A DNA stretch of 49,407 nucleotides from Polaromonas sp. (GTDB taxonomy: Bacteria; Pseudomonadota; Gammaproteobacteria; Burkholderiales; Burkholderiaceae_C). The stretch covers positions 1 to 49,407 of the forward strand of contig JAUSDK010000091.1 of the NCBI GenBank assembly GCA_030650875.1. The letters run 5' to 3'. Both the position numbers and the translations under genes were made by a program. Each line of letters starts with the position of its first letter. The stretch's first letter is position 1. Positions 24,987-34,654 of the stretch are shown here, piece after piece. The notes below the pieces were generated by a model. It was not told the origin of the DNA and did not search any database. It was given only the letters and a program-made list of their open reading frames with translations.

Positions 24987-25331
24987 TTACCGGCTGGCGT
25001 CCTGCCACAGCCGGTAAACGCGCGCTATCTGCGCGCTCAGTTCCTGCAGGCTGAAGCTGCGCACCCGCTCCAGGCACAGCTGGCCTTCCATGAACAGCTG
25101 CACCACCGGCAGCGTGAAAACGCCGTGCTGCGCGCAGCAGCCGGGCAGCACGGCGCAGTCCACATAGGCCAGCGCGATGTCCGGGAACTGCTGCGCCATC
25201 AGGCTTTCGAGCTTGGGTTTGATGGCCTGGCAAACGCCGCAGTGCGCGCCGCCAAACAAAATCAGCAAGGCGGGCGCCGTCGGGTTCTGTTTCAGTGCGT
25301 CAAGTTGTTCGGCTGAGGTGATGTGGTGCAT
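24987..25331 (-). CDS. Thioredoxin-fold protein
   Basis: A 114-residue protein with the thioredoxin pattern: LLILFGGAHCGVCQAIKPKL holds the CxxC site (Cys-Gly-Val-Cys rather than Cys-Gly-Pro-Cys), YVDCAVLPGCCAQHGVFTLP has the cis-proline segment (TLPVV), then an amphipathic helix at the end. No signal peptide, so cytoplasmic. The three additional cysteines in the middle are unusual. Converges on the DUF2892 gene (16 bases) and diverges from the cytochrome c gene. Confidence 0.82.
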   Translation of the reverse strand: MHHITSAEQLDALKQNPTAPALLILFGGAHCGVCQAIKPKLESLMAQQFPDIALAYVDCAVLPGCCAQHGVFTLPVVQLFMEGQLCLERVRSFSLQELSAQIARVYRLWQDASR

Positions 25332-25422
25332 AGGCGCCCAAGCTTATGTCATTTCAAGCCACTTTCGCAGCGCAGGAACGCGGCCTATACTGATTCGGGT
25401 CAGCCCTCTTCAGGAGAAGGAC

Positions 25423-25773
25423 ATGCTTGCAAAAACAATGGTTGCCCTGTTGCTTGCCGCACTGGCCAGCCTGGCCCAGGCCCAAGCGCTCCCCACCGGG
25501 GATGCCGCACGCGGTGAGCTGCTTTACGCCACGCACTGCATGGCCTGCCACAGCGACCAGGTGCATTGGCGCGATGACAAACTCGTGACCGACTGGCGCA
25601 GTCTGCAGGCCGAAGTGGACCGCTGGCAAACCCTGTCAGGCCTCGGCTGGAACCCGCAAGACATTGCGGACGTGACGCGCTACCTGAACACCGTTTATTA
25701 CCGCTACCCCGCCGGGCTGCTCGGACGCACCAACGGAAACGGCGGCAAGCCCGCCAAAATGGCCGGCCCATAG
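25423..25773 (+). CDS. Small monohaem cytochrome c
   Basis: A 116-residue precursor: signal peptide of about 22 residues ending AQAQA, then a class I-like cytochrome c domain with the haem site CMACH (C39, C42, H43). The likely distal ligand is a Met near the end (PAKMAGP), although this region also overlaps the neighbouring gene. It would carry electrons in the periplasm. AGGAGAAGG precedes the ATG. Its last 70 bases overlap the 3' end of the DinG-type helicase gene on the other strand. Confidence 0.82.
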   Translation: MLAKTMVALLLAALASLAQAQALPTGDAARGELLYATHCMACHSDQVHWRDDKLVTDWRSLQAEVDRWQTLSGLGWNPQDIADVTRYLNTVYYRYPAGLLGRTNGNGGKPAKMAGP

Positions 25774-27959
25774 CGCATGGTGGCCAGCCGGGTGTCGCAC
25801 ACGGTGATCACGGCCCGGTCGGTCACGGTGCGCACGCCGCGCCCGGCCCACTGGGCCAGCTTCATGCCGGCGCGCGGCACAGACAATTCCGTGAAAGGGT
25901 CGCGCCCCTGGGCGTTCAGCCACTCGGCCAGCGCTTCTTCAACCGGCGAATTCGGCGGCGTGAACGGCAGTTTGTCGATCACCACATGCTCGCACAGCTG
26001 GCCCGGCAGGTCTATGCCTTCGCCGAAGGACTGCAGCCCGAAAATGATGCTGCGCTCGCCCGCCACCACGCGCCGGCCGTGCTCCTTGAGCAGTTCGGTG
26101 CGCGAGCGCGCGCCCTGCACCTGCACCTGGGCCAGCAAATCCCGGGGCAGCGCGGCATGGCAGGCCTGCATCTGGCGTTTGGACGTGAACAGCACCAGCT
26201 GGCCATGCAGGTGCTCGCGCAGCAAATCGGGCAGCTTCAGGCACAGCTCGTCTGAAAAGCCCGGGCTTTTGGGCGAATGCTGCATGGCGGCGATGCGCAG
26301 CTCGCCCTGCACCGCGTAGTCAAACGGCGACGCCACCACCAGCGCGCGCCGGTCCGGGAAGCGGTTCATGCCGCTCAGCCGGTCAAAAAAGTCAAAACTG
26401 CCGCAGGCGGTCAGCGTGGCCGAGGTGCAGACGGCGGCGCTGACGTTTTTCCACAGGCTTTTGGACAGCACCTGGGCCGCCGTCATGGGGCTGGCGCAGA
26501 GCCAGGCGTCGACCGACGTGCCGCCCGCGTCCTCGACCCATTCCAGCCACTTGGCCCAGGGCACCTTGTCGTGGGTGGCCCAGGCGCTGAAGAGTTTTTC
26601 AAGCGTGTCGAGCCGCGACAAAAACACGCCCAGCTCGACCCCGGCACGGGCCTGCTCGTCACGCTCGGACGGCGACTGCGACTCGTCGGGCTCCGTCAGC
26701 GCCGAGGCAATGCTGGACACCACCGACGTGATGGCGCGCAGCAGCGTGGCGAGCTGCTCGCACTCGGGGATCAGGGCTTCGGGGATCTGGCCCTGGGCAA
26801 AGCGGTGCACCGCCTTGTCGGCGCTGACCAGGCGGGCTTCTGTCCAGTAGCTTTCAATCAGCGCCAGCTTGTCGGTGCAGCCGGTAATGAGCTGCGCAAA
26901 CGCCACCGGGTCGGGCCGGGTCGAGGCCGGCAGCACACGGCCATGGCGCAGCGCCACGGTGCGCAGGCTGGCCAGCAACTTGATGCTGGTGCCCAGCCGG
27001 GCGCGGTACGAAAACTGGTCGGCCGCGATGCCGGGCAGGTGGTGGGCCTCGTCAAACACAAACAGCGTGTTACCGGGGTCGATCAGCGTGCTGTCGGTCT
27101 GCAGGGTGGCCAGAATCAGCGCGTGGTTGGCGACCTGCAGCGTGGCGCTGGCGGCCTGGCGGCGGGCCCTGAAAAAGGCGCAGCTTTTGAAATGCTCGCA
27201 GCGCCCGCCGTTGCAGGCATGGGCATTGGCCTGCACCTGGCGCCAGTCTTCGGGCTCGGGCGGCTGCGCCAGGCTGTCAATGTCGCCGTCCCAGCTGCCG
27301 GTGTGCAGCTTTTTGGCGGTGTTCTTGAACCAGCGCATGGCCTCGGCGCGGTCACGCGGAATGCCTTTGGCCTGATTCCGCGCGTCGGCAAAGGCGTCCT
27401 GGAATTCGCCCGTCATCAGCCCGTCCTGCGCTTCGTCGTTGATCACGCCGTCCAGCCGGCTTTCACAGACATAGCGGGCCCGGCCCTTGAGGATGTCGTA
27501 GCGCAGTTCGGGAATGATTTCAGCCAGGCGCGGCAAATCCTTCTGGAACAGCTGCTCCTGCAGGGCCACGGTGGCGGTCGATACGATCACGGTCTTTTTC
27601 AGCACCTCGGCGGCCACAATCGCCGCGAGGCAGTAGGCCACGGTCTTGCCGGTGCCGGTGCCGGCCTCCAGCTGCGCCAGGTTGTTGCCGCTGCGGTCCT
27701 CGTCGTCGGGCGCCTTGGCCGACAAAAACGTCAGCAGCGAGGCCTGCATCATCTGGTACTGGCCGGGGCGCGCAATAAAGCCGGGCCACGAAGCGGCGAC
27801 TTCGCCATACAAAAGCTCCAGGCGAATGCGGGCCGCCTCCAGCAGTTCGGGGTCAATGCCGCGCTCGGACGCATAGGCGGGCACGGCGGCGGTCGACGCA
27901 CCGGAGGAAACCGGTGGAGACAGCGGCAAAAGTACGGGTGGCAGGGCGGACAAACTCAT
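25704..27959 (-). CDS. dinG: DinG-type ATP-dependent DNA helicase
   Basis: Superfamily 2 5'-3' helicase of the XPD/DinG group, acting on R-loops and D-loops. The 751-residue protein has Walker A EAGTGTGKTVAY, four cysteines for the iron-sulphur cluster (RYVCESRLDGV, then CNGGRCEHFKSC), the DEAH box FVFDEAHHLPG and the C-terminal helicase motifs IIFGLQSFGEGIDLPG and QWAGRGVRTVTD. ATG at 27959 gives MSLSALPPVLL; upstream in-frame codons are not family-like. Its end overlaps the convergent cytochrome gene by 70 bases, so the two transcripts must form an antisense pair. Confidence 0.9.
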   Translation of the reverse strand: MSLSALPPVLLPLSPPVSSGASTAAVPAYASERGIDPELLEAARIRLELLYGEVAASWPGFIARPGQYQMMQASLLTFLSAKAPDDEDRSGNNLAQLEAGTGTGKTVAYCLAAIVAAEVLKKTVIVSTATVALQEQLFQKDLPRLAEIIPELRYDILKGRARYVCESRLDGVINDEAQDGLMTGEFQDAFADARNQAKGIPRDRAEAMRWFKNTAKKLHTGSWDGDIDSLAQPPEPEDWRQVQANAHACNGGRCEHFKSCAFFRARRQAASATLQVANHALILATLQTDSTLIDPGNTLFVFDEAHHLPGIAADQFSYRARLGTSIKLLASLRTVALRHGRVLPASTRPDPVAFAQLITGCTDKLALIESYWTEARLVSADKAVHRFAQGQIPEALIPECEQLATLLRAITSVVSSIASALTEPDESQSPSERDEQARAGVELGVFLSRLDTLEKLFSAWATHDKVPWAKWLEWVEDAGGTSVDAWLCASPMTAAQVLSKSLWKNVSAAVCTSATLTACGSFDFFDRLSGMNRFPDRRALVVASPFDYAVQGELRIAAMQHSPKSPGFSDELCLKLPDLLREHLHGQLVLFTSKRQMQACHAALPRDLLAQVQVQGARSRTELLKEHGRRVVAGERSIIFGLQSFGEGIDLPGQLCEHVVIDKLPFTPPNSPVEEALAEWLNAQGRDPFTELSVPRAGMKLAQWAGRGVRTVTDRAVITVCDTRLATMRYGPAILAGLPPFPLVRPSSPAG

Positions 27960-28191
27960 TGCACCGATTATTGACGACACCGAGCAGGCCGCGGCAAAAT
28001 CCCGCAGATTACACTTGCCGCGACGACGACCCGACAAACGGCACCAAGGGCTGGCCGTTTGACGCACAGCTCATCCATTCACGACCATTCGCGAACCTGG
28101 GAACTAACCACCTTGCTATGGCGCGATCCATTCAGGGGAAAGGCATCACTGACGCCTTCATCAAAACAATATTTACCTGAAGGAATACGGC

Positions 28192-29886
28192 ATGAGCCAG
28201 ACTTTACTTTCTCTATTGGCCTTTGTGCCGCTGGTACTGGCTGCCGTGCTGCTGGTCGGCTTTAACTGGCCGGCAAAACGCGCGATGCCGGTGGTGCTGC
28301 TGGTGACCATCCTGATTGCCTTGATGGCCTGGGGCATGTCGGTCAACCGCGTCGTGGCCTCCGGCCTTCAGGGCCTGATATTGACCGGGGCCATTCTCTG
28401 GATCATCTTCGGCGCGATCTTGCTGCTTAACACACTGAAACATTCCGGGGCCATCAAGGCCATTCGCGGCGGGTTTTCCAACATCAGCCCCGACCGCCGG
28501 GTGCAGGTCGTCATTGTGGCGTGGCTGTTTGGCTGCTTCATCGAGGGCGCATCAGGCTTTGGCACGCCGGCCGCCGTGGCCGCCCCGCTGCTGGTGGCGC
28601 TGGGTTTTCCGGCGATGGGCGCCGTGATGCTGGGCATGATGGTGCAGTCCACGCCAGTGTCGTTCGGCGCCGTGGGCACGCCGATTGTGGTGGGCGTCTC
28701 GGGTGGCCTCGACAAGGCCGGCATTTCGGCGCAGTTGATCGCCAAAGGCTCTGACTGGGAGACTTTTTACCGGCTGATCACGTCGGAGGTAGCGATCACG
28801 CATGCCATGATTGGCATCCTGATGCCGCTGTTCATGTGCGTGATGCTGACGCGCTTTTTTGGCCGCAACCAATCCTGGCGCGAAGGCCTGGCGATTGCCC
28901 CGTTCGCGCTGTTTGCCGGCCTGGCCTTCGTGCTGCCGTATGCCGCCGCAGGCGTCTTCCTGGGCCCTGAATTTCCGTCCATGATCGGCGCACTGGTGGG
29001 GCTGGTCATTGTGGTGCCGGCTGCCAAAGCGGGTTTCCTGCTGCCCAAAAAATCTTGGGACTTTGCCGATGCCAAGGATTGGCCGATCCAATGGATGGGC
29101 AGTATTGAAATCAAGCTCGACCAGCTGACCGCCAAAGCGCCCATGTCAGTGGGCCTGGCCTGGCTGCCCTACCTGCTGCTGGCGGGCCTGCTGGTGCTGT
29201 CGCGCGTCAATGCCGATGTCAAGGCTTTTTTCCTGAACAACCTGGTGCTGGGCTGGAAGAACATCCTGGGAGAAACCGGCTTGTCCGGCAGCATCGAGTT
29301 TCTCTACCTGCCGGGCGGCATCATGGTAATGGTGGTGCTGGCCACCTTTGTACTGCAGCGCATGAAGTTTTCAGAGCTCCAGGCTGCTATCAGCGAATCG
29401 TCACGCACCTTGCTGGGCGCGGGCTTTGTGCTGATTTTCACAATTCCCATGGTCCGCATCCTGATCAACTCCGGGGTCAACCTGGCCGGCCTGCCATCCA
29501 TGCCCCGGGCCATGGCCGAACTGGTCGCCAGCAGCGTGGGCGGCGTTTTCCCGTTTTTTGCGCCGGCGGTGGGCGCGCTGGGCGCGTTCATTGCGGGCTC
29601 CAACACGGTGTCCAACCTGATGATGGCGCAGTTCCAGTTTGACACGGCGCAGCTGATCGGCGTGTCGGGCGCGATGCTGGTGGCGGCCCAGGCGGTGGGC
29701 GCTGCGGCAGGCAACATGATTGCCATTCACAACGTGGTGGCCGCCTCGGCCACGGTCGGTCTGCTCGGGCGCGAGGGCCAGGTGCTTCGCATGACCATTA
29801 TTCCGACCACCTACTACCTGATCATGGCCGGCCTGCTGACGATGATTGCGATTCAGGTGCTGGGCGTCACTGATGCGTTGATGTAA
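28192..29886 (+). CDS. lctP: L-lactate permease (LctP family)
   Basis: A 564-residue inner-membrane symporter for lactate (and often glycolate) with about a dozen hydrophobic helices. Diagnostic segments: [40 protein letters not shown] and the C-terminal [20 protein letters not shown]. The ribosome site AAGGA is eight bases upstream of the ATG. It stands alone: no lactate dehydrogenase or glycolate oxidase genes are adjacent, so the physiological substrate is open. The 232 bases between it and dinG carry the divergent promoters, but I could not assign them with confidence. Confidence 0.92.
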   Translation: MSQTLLSLLAFVPLVLAAVLLVGFNWPAKRAMPVVLLVTILIALMAWGMSVNRVVASGLQGLILTGAILWIIFGAILLLNTLKHSGAIKAIRGGFSNISPDRRVQVVIVAWLFGCFIEGASGFGTPAAVAAPLLVALGFPAMGAVMLGMMVQSTPVSFGAVGTPIVVGVSGGLDKAGISAQLIAKGSDWETFYRLITSEVAITHAMIGILMPLFMCVMLTRFFGRNQSWREGLAIAPFALFAGLAFVLPYAAAGVFLGPEFPSMIGALVGLVIVVPAAKAGFLLPKKSWDFADAKDWPIQWMGSIEIKLDQLTAKAPMSVGLAWLPYLLLAGLLVLSRVNADVKAFFLNNLVLGWKNILGETGLSGSIEFLYLPGGIMVMVVLATFVLQRMKFSELQAAISESSRTLLGAGFVLIFTIPMVRILINSGVNLAGLPSMPRAMAELVASSVGGVFPFFAPAVGALGAFIAGSNTVSNLMMAQFQFDTAQLIGVSGAMLVAAQAVGAAAGNMIAIHNVVAASATVGLLGREGQVLRMTIIPTTYYLIMAGLLTMIAIQVLGVTDALM

Positions 29887-29940
29887 GCGCTGACGCAGGC
29901 GCGGCCGCTGGCCGGACAGCCTGCGGCAAACCCTGCGCCC

Positions 29941-29981
29941 ATGACAAAGATCAAGCCGTTCGTAGCCTGTCACCCTAGCAT
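29941..29981 (+). promoter_or_regulatory. Weak FNR/Anr-like box and -10 before the PDZ gene
   Basis: ATGAC-AAAG-ATCAA (29941-29954) matches the FNR consensus in the right half and three of five bases of the left. TAGCAT (29976-29981) would be the -10, giving a start near 29988 and a box centre at about -40.5, the same spacing as the better boxes in this region. Confidence 0.35.
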
Positions 29982-30030
29982 GGTGTCTGGAGGCCTTGGC
30001 CTTGCGCCCCCTTTTTCGAAAGGACGTTCC

Positions 30031-30444
30031 ATGACACGCAAGAAATTGATCCTGGCGCTGATCGCCGCAGGCTTGGCGGTGGCGGCAACGTCTGTCGCGC
30101 TCACCATCTACCCCTCCTTCAGGCTGGGCGGGAACGACCCGGCCAGTACATCGGCCAGCGCCAGCACAGCCGCAAAACCCCGGCCCCTGGGCCTCACACT
30201 GCGCCACCTCACCCAGAGCGAAAAAGCCAGGGCCGCACGACAAGGCGGCCTGCTCATCCAGGGCGTGACCGGCGCTGCGGCACGCGCCGGACTGGTGCCG
30301 GGCGAGGTCCTGCTGGCCATCAACGGTGTGGCCGTCCAATCGGTGGAACAGGTGGCGAGCGCCATGAACAAAAACCCCGACGGTGTGGAACTGCTGATCC
30401 TGCGCCATGGCGAACAGGTCTTTGTGCCGGTGGCGCCGGGTTGA
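30031..30444 (+). CDS. PDZ-domain protein, membrane-anchored or exported
   Basis: A 137-residue protein beginning with a signal-anchor (MTRKKLILALIAAGLAVAAT), a low-complexity Ser/Ala linker (about 35-50) and a single PDZ domain (about 52-137): GLTLRHLTQSEKAR, GGLLIQGVTGAAARAGLVPG, EVLLAINGVAVQSVEQVASA. It looks like the second PDZ domain of DegP/DegQ proteases standing alone, without a protease domain, so it may bind unfolded periplasmic C-termini. Start chosen at 30031 because AAAGGA precedes it; upstream in-frame codons lack a signal. Converges on the DHH gene. Confidence 0.8.
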   Translation: MTRKKLILALIAAGLAVAATSVALTIYPSFRLGGNDPASTSASASTAAKPRPLGLTLRHLTQSEKARAARQGGLLIQGVTGAAARAGLVPGEVLLAINGVAVQSVEQVASAMNKNPDGVELLILRHGEQVFVPVAPG

Positions 30445-30506
30445 TGCAGCCAGCCTGAACGCAGCGCCAGGGTTCGGCCCCTGAAACACCCGGATCGGCA
30501 AGGCGT

Positions 30507-31466
30507 TCAAGAACTCCCCCAGCGGGCCCGGGAAAACGCATCAACGAAGCGCGCCAGCTGGTGCGCCGGCAGATGGTCTATGCCCGCTGCGCCGGCCCGG
30601 CCGTCGCCACCAAAACACCGGCAAAACGCCGCCGCCCCGCGAGGGGAACGCAGCGGCGCACGCACGCTGACCGACAAGTCGCCTTGGGCCGTGGGCGTCA
30701 GCACGGCGTGCGCGCGCAGTGGCTCCGCCAACGCCAGGCGATTGCCCAGGCTGCCGGACACGCGCCGGCTCCAGGGCGCATCGGGCAACAGGTAAACGCC
30801 CACCCGGGCGTCCTGAAAATGAGGCTGCAGCGCTTGTGCCCGCCGCAGGTCCTGCTGCCGCAGCGCGTCCAGTTCCTGGCCCAGCACCTCGCACGCCAGA
30901 AAACCCAGCGGGTCCGGGTAACGCACCAGTTTTTCATACAGCTGCGCGGGGCCGATGTAGACATCCTGCGCACTGTCGCCATAGGCGTTGTAGTTGATCG
31001 CCTCCCCCAGCGACTGCAAACGCCTGCGGTCCTCCGACGTCAAGCCCAGACCCACGGCCAGGCGCCCGGCCACTTCCGCCAGGTTGTCGCCGAAAGCCCC
31101 GACCACCGCCCAGGCCCGGTACTTTCCGCCCAGGTGGCGGTCCACCAGCAAGCTGGTGCAGGTGTCGCTGGCCAGGTCGATATGCGTCTGTAGCAGCGGA
31201 TGCACCGGGATTTCGCCCGCCTCGTGGTGGTCAAAGTAGCGCACCGACACGCCCGCGTCCAGCAGGCGCAGCAGCGGCAGGCGGTTGCGCCGCATCGACA
31301 CATCGCACACCAGCACGCTGTCACCGCGAACGGCCTGGACACGGCCGAGCAGTTCAATGTCGCGTTTGAGTCCGGTGACCAAACAGGCGGCCTGCGGATC
31401 ATGCAGCCGCCACTGCACGACGGCGCACAGGCCGTCGGCATCCCCATTGCATACGTCGATGTTCAT
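30507..31466 (-). CDS. DHH-family phosphoesterase
   Basis: A 319-residue protein with the four DHH metal motifs: NGDADGLCAVVQW (motif I), VCDVS (II), YFDHHEAGEIP (III, the Asp-His-His) and GAFGDN (IV), plus a C-terminal DHHA1-like glycine motif FGGDGRAGAAGIDHLPA. Such enzymes hydrolyse short oligonucleotides, pAp, cyclic dinucleotides or polyphosphate with Mn or Mg; the exact substrate cannot be read from the sequence. It lies 49 bases behind the Lon-like reading frame on the same strand and is probably cotranscribed with it from the FNR-type promoter. Confidence 0.78.
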   Translation of the reverse strand: MNIDVCNGDADGLCAVVQWRLHDPQAACLVTGLKRDIELLGRVQAVRGDSVLVCDVSMRRNRLPLLRLLDAGVSVRYFDHHEAGEIPVHPLLQTHIDLASDTCTSLLVDRHLGGKYRAWAVVGAFGDNLAEVAGRLAVGLGLTSEDRRRLQSLGEAINYNAYGDSAQDVYIGPAQLYEKLVRYPDPLGFLACEVLGQELDALRQQDLRRAQALQPHFQDARVGVYLLPDAPWSRRVSGSLGNRLALAEPLRAHAVLTPTAQGDLSVSVRAPLRSPRGAAAFCRCFGGDGRAGAAGIDHLPAHQLARFVDAFSRARWGSS

Positions 31467-31515
31467 GGGCGCTCAGATGACGCCCGGGGGCGCGCAAGAC
31501 CGCGTGCAGAAAAAA

Positions 31516-33851
31516 TTACTCCGCATCCTTCTGCACTTCGGGTTTTATGTCGGGCGGTCGCATGAATTTTTTCTGGATCCCGGCCAGATCAGCCATCCGC
31601 GCGGCAACCTTGTGGTTGATACTGCCCTCCGGATATCGGCCGCTGGCATCGGCATGGCCCGCGGGCACACCGGTGAGCAAGCCGGTGGCCTGGTCCACAT
31701 GGTCCACGGCATAAATATGAAACTGTCCGGCTTCGGCGGCAGCGACCACGTCCCGGCGCAGCATCAGGTGTTTGACATTGGCGGCAGGAATCAACATGCC
31801 CTGCTCCCCGCTCAATCCGCGCGCCAGGCAGATGTCGAAAAAACCCTCGATTTTTTCATTGACGGCCCCAATCGCCTGCACATGCCCCAGCTGATTCACC
31901 GAGCCCGTGACCGCCAGCGACTGCTTGACAGGCACATTCGACAAGTTCGACAGCAAAGCGCACAACTCCGCCAGCGAAGCGCTGTCGCCCTCGACCTGAC
32001 CGTAGGACTGCTCGAACACCAGGCTGGCGGACAGCGCCAGCGGCTGGTTTCTCGCATAGCGTGCGGCCAGAAAGGAGGACAGGATCAGCACGCCCTTGGA
32101 ATGAATGGCGCCGGAGAGCTTCACCTCGCGCTCGATGTTGAGCATTTCCCCGTCGCCCAGCCGGCTGGTGGCCGTGATCCGGGTCGGCTGGGCGAAGGCG
32201 AAACTGCCCAGCTCGATCACGGAAAGACCGTTAACCTGCCCCGCCACCGCCCCTTGCGTGTCGATCAGCAAGGTGCCGCGCAAAATGGCTTCGTGCAACT
32301 GGCCCCTCAAACGGTCCTGCCGGTGAATCTGGGTGTCGATTGCCTGCTGCACATGGCGCGCCACCACCGCCGCATGGCCCCCCTCGCGCGCCCAGTAGTC
32401 CGCTTCCTGGAGCAGGTCGGACACGCTGGCCATGTGCGTGGACAGTCTTTGCGCATCGCCGACCAGCCGCGCGCTGTGGTCGATCACCCTGGCCACCGCA
32501 CCGCGATCGAAGGGCAACAAATCTTCCTTGCGGGTCAGCGTTCCAATCAGGCGCGCATAGAGCAGATGCGTGTCGGCATTGCGTTCAATGCGGTCCTCGA
32601 AGTCCGCCGCCACCTTGAACAGCTCGCCAAAATCCGGGTCGTACTGCTGCAGCAGGTAGTAGACCAGCCGGTCGCCAAACAGGATGTTCTTGGCGCGCAG
32701 GGGGATCGGTTCTGGCTCCAGCGACACGGTGCTCACCAGGCTGTACATCTGGCCCTGCGACTCGATGCGAATCTCGCGCGCTTGCAAAGCGCGTTTCAGG
32801 CCGTCCCAGGCAAAGGGCTGCACCAGTACCTTGCGCACGTCCAGCAGCAGGTAGCCACCGTTGGCCCGGTGCAGCGCGCCGGCCTGCTTGCCGTTGGTCA
32901 CCAGCACATCACCTGGTAGCGGTGAAAGGTCTCGCGGGTGACGACCGTCAGGCCAGAGAGGCTGGTGGGCTCCTCCTGCCTGAGAAAGTCGTCCGCATGT
33001 TCGACCATGTCCTGCTGCACGATGTCGAGGTATTTCCGGATTGCAGGCAGGTCGGAAAAACGTGCGCGCATCTCGTCCATCACGCGCCTGACCGACGACA
33101 GCGTGGTGTCCCGGTTGAGCGGCTTGACCCGTTCGCTGCGCTCTTTGCCCCACTGCGGCAAATGGCCCAGGATTTTCTCCAGGCGTTCCTGCAAACCGGC
33201 AATGGCGCTGGCTATCTTTTCTTTTTCCTCTTCCGGCAGCTTGGCGAATTCGTCCGGTGGAATCACTTCCTGATTGCGGGTCGGGGCAAAGGCGAACCCG
33301 CTCGGCGTGCGCAGCAGGACGATTCCCTGCTTCCCGGCGTCAGCGCCCAGGGCCTTGAACGCGTCTTCCTGCCGTTTGCTGAACTCGTCCTGGATGGCGC
33401 CTGCCTTGGCGCGGTATTCATCGCTCTCGAACAATGCGGGGATGGCGCTGCGCAGATAGTCGACCAGTTGCGCCATGTGGCGGCACAGCTCTGCCCCCTT
33501 GCCCGACGGCAACCTGATCGCCTGGGGTTTATGGGGTTGGGTGAAATTGTTGAGATAGCACCAGTCGGCCGGCTCAGGCTCGGCCTCCACTTTTTTTGCG
33601 AGGAACTGCTGGACCAGGCTGCGTTTGCCCATGCCTGAGGGGCCCGGCACATAAATGTTGTACCCGTCATGGCCGATGCCGGTGCCGAATCGCACGGCGT
33701 CCATGGCCCGTACCTGGCCCATCAGCTCGGTCAGGCTCTCGAGCTCAGCCGTGGTCTGAAATCCGAATTGTTCAGGGTCACATGCATGGCGAAGCTGCTG
33801 CGGCGCAAGTGGCATTGAAAGGGGCAGCGAAAGCGGTTCGGACACTGTCAT
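31516..33851 (-). pseudogene. Lon-like (LonB-type) ATP-dependent protease gene, frameshifted with internal deletion
   Basis: Two overlapping frames together make one AAA-Lon protease. The first (ATG 33851 to stop 32898) has YNIYVPGPSGMGKRSLVQ (P-loop) and the helical insert of this family. It breaks after FHRYQV. The second frame resumes at LVTNGKQAGALHRANGGYLL and carries the protease domain, with the catalytic Ser in VEGDSASLAELCALLS and Lys in AIGAVNEKIEGFF. Family members have about 40 further residues between these points (NVLVDN, then EDNPTY and so on, to LVTNF), so a deletion of a non-multiple of three near 32905-32915 explains both the gap and the frame change. The protein, if made, would stop at 317 residues without its protease domain. 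Confidence 0.8.
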
Positions 33852-33897
33852 TTTTGAAGGCTGTTGTGCCCCTTTTTTTGATACCGCCTCGGGTCTG

Positions 33898-33933
33898 GTC
33901 AGAAGGTCGCTGGCAGGCCGGTGGCCTTCTGAC
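33898..33933 (-). other. Hairpin in the leader of the Lon-like gene
   Basis: GTCAGAAGG (33898-33906) is an exact inverted match of CCTTCTGAC (33925-33933), with 18 bases between. It lies in the inferred 5' untranslated region, 47 bases upstream of the start codon. No T tract follows on either strand, so it is more likely a transcript-stability or translation-control structure than a terminator. Confidence 0.45.
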
Positions 33934-33990
33934 GCAAGTTCCCGAAATGGACCGGAAGCATCCAGCGGACTACAGCCGATGAACAGCTCG

Positions 33991-34031
33991 ACTCTAAGAC
34001 GCAGGCGTCCTGGTCGCTTGATGTTTATCAA
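33991..34031 (-). promoter_or_regulatory. FNR/Anr/Dnr box and promoter of the Lon-like/DHH unit
   Basis: CTTGATGTTTATCAAG holds TTGATGTTTATCAA (34018-34031), an exact match to the FNR-family consensus TTGAT-N4-ATCAA. On the minus strand TAGAGT (33996 down to 33991) can be the -10, which puts the start near 33984 and the box centre at about -40.5, the class II activator position. It lies between the flavin reductase-like gene and the Lon-like gene, both on the minus strand. Confidence 0.78.
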
Positions 34032-34084
34032 GCCCCACGCCGTGCCAGGTGCCGGCGTCATGCCGTTGGGACTGCACAACCGGC

Positions 34085-34621
34085 TTATTTCATTTTTGAA
34101 GGCAAGCGGATCGTCTCGCCGGCCACCATGAACTGGCCCTTGCCTTGGTGGTGCAGGGTCTGCGGCTGTTTCTGCGCCGGGTCAATCCACGCCTTGAGCA
34201 CCTCAAGAATGAAGAAGTTGTAGGGGGCCACCATCCGGACATCAGCCACCCGGCATTCCAGATTCGCGTAGCACTCGCCGATGAGGGGCGCCTTCACGCA
34301 CTGCGCGGCCACGGGTGTCAGGCCGAAGGCCTCGAACTTGTCCAGCGTGCGGCCCGAGTGGTTCCCGCAGGCCACCACTTTTTCCGCCAGCCCGGCCGTG
34401 GGAATATTGATCACGCACTCTTTGGTCGCCTTCAGGATGCCAAAGGTGTAGTTCCGGTTGCTGATCACGCAGCCCACCAGCGGTGGCTCGAATTCCAGCA
34501 TGGTGTGCCACGACAGGGGCATGATGTTGGCCCGCCCCTTGTTGGCAGTGGTGACCATCACCACCGGCCCGGGCTCGAGCAGGCCATAAACCCGGGACAG
34601 GGGAAAGTTTCTCTTGGCCAC
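34085..34621 (-). CDS. Flavin reductase-like FMN-binding protein
   Basis: A 178-residue protein of the flavin reductase-like (DIM6/NTAB) family: RVYGLLEPGPVVMVTTANKG, ANIMPLSWHTMLEFEPPLVG and CVISNRNYTFGILKATKECV form the split-barrel FMN site. These proteins either reduce free flavin with NAD(P)H or hold FMN for their own reaction. GTG start at 34621 with a strong AAGGAGG (34631-34637) nine bases before it. It follows the FAD oxidoreductase by 33 bases in the same direction and may supply reduced flavin to that enzyme; this is inference. Confidence 0.85.
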   Translation of the reverse strand: MAKRNFPLSRVYGLLEPGPVVMVTTANKGRANIMPLSWHTMLEFEPPLVGCVISNRNYTFGILKATKECVINIPTAGLAEKVVACGNHSGRTLDKFEAFGLTPVAAQCVKAPLIGECYANLECRVADVRMVAPYNFFILEVLKAWIDPAQKQPQTLHHQGKGQFMVAGETIRLPSKMK

Positions 34622-34654
34622 CGCGCGACACCTCCTTGCAACGGTTGCCCCGGA

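Noticed and set aside
26277-27974. A 565-codon plus-strand open frame opposite the DinG-type helicase gene.
   Set aside because: The helicase on the other strand has all motifs; this frame yields only Gly/Arg/His/Gln-rich sequence.
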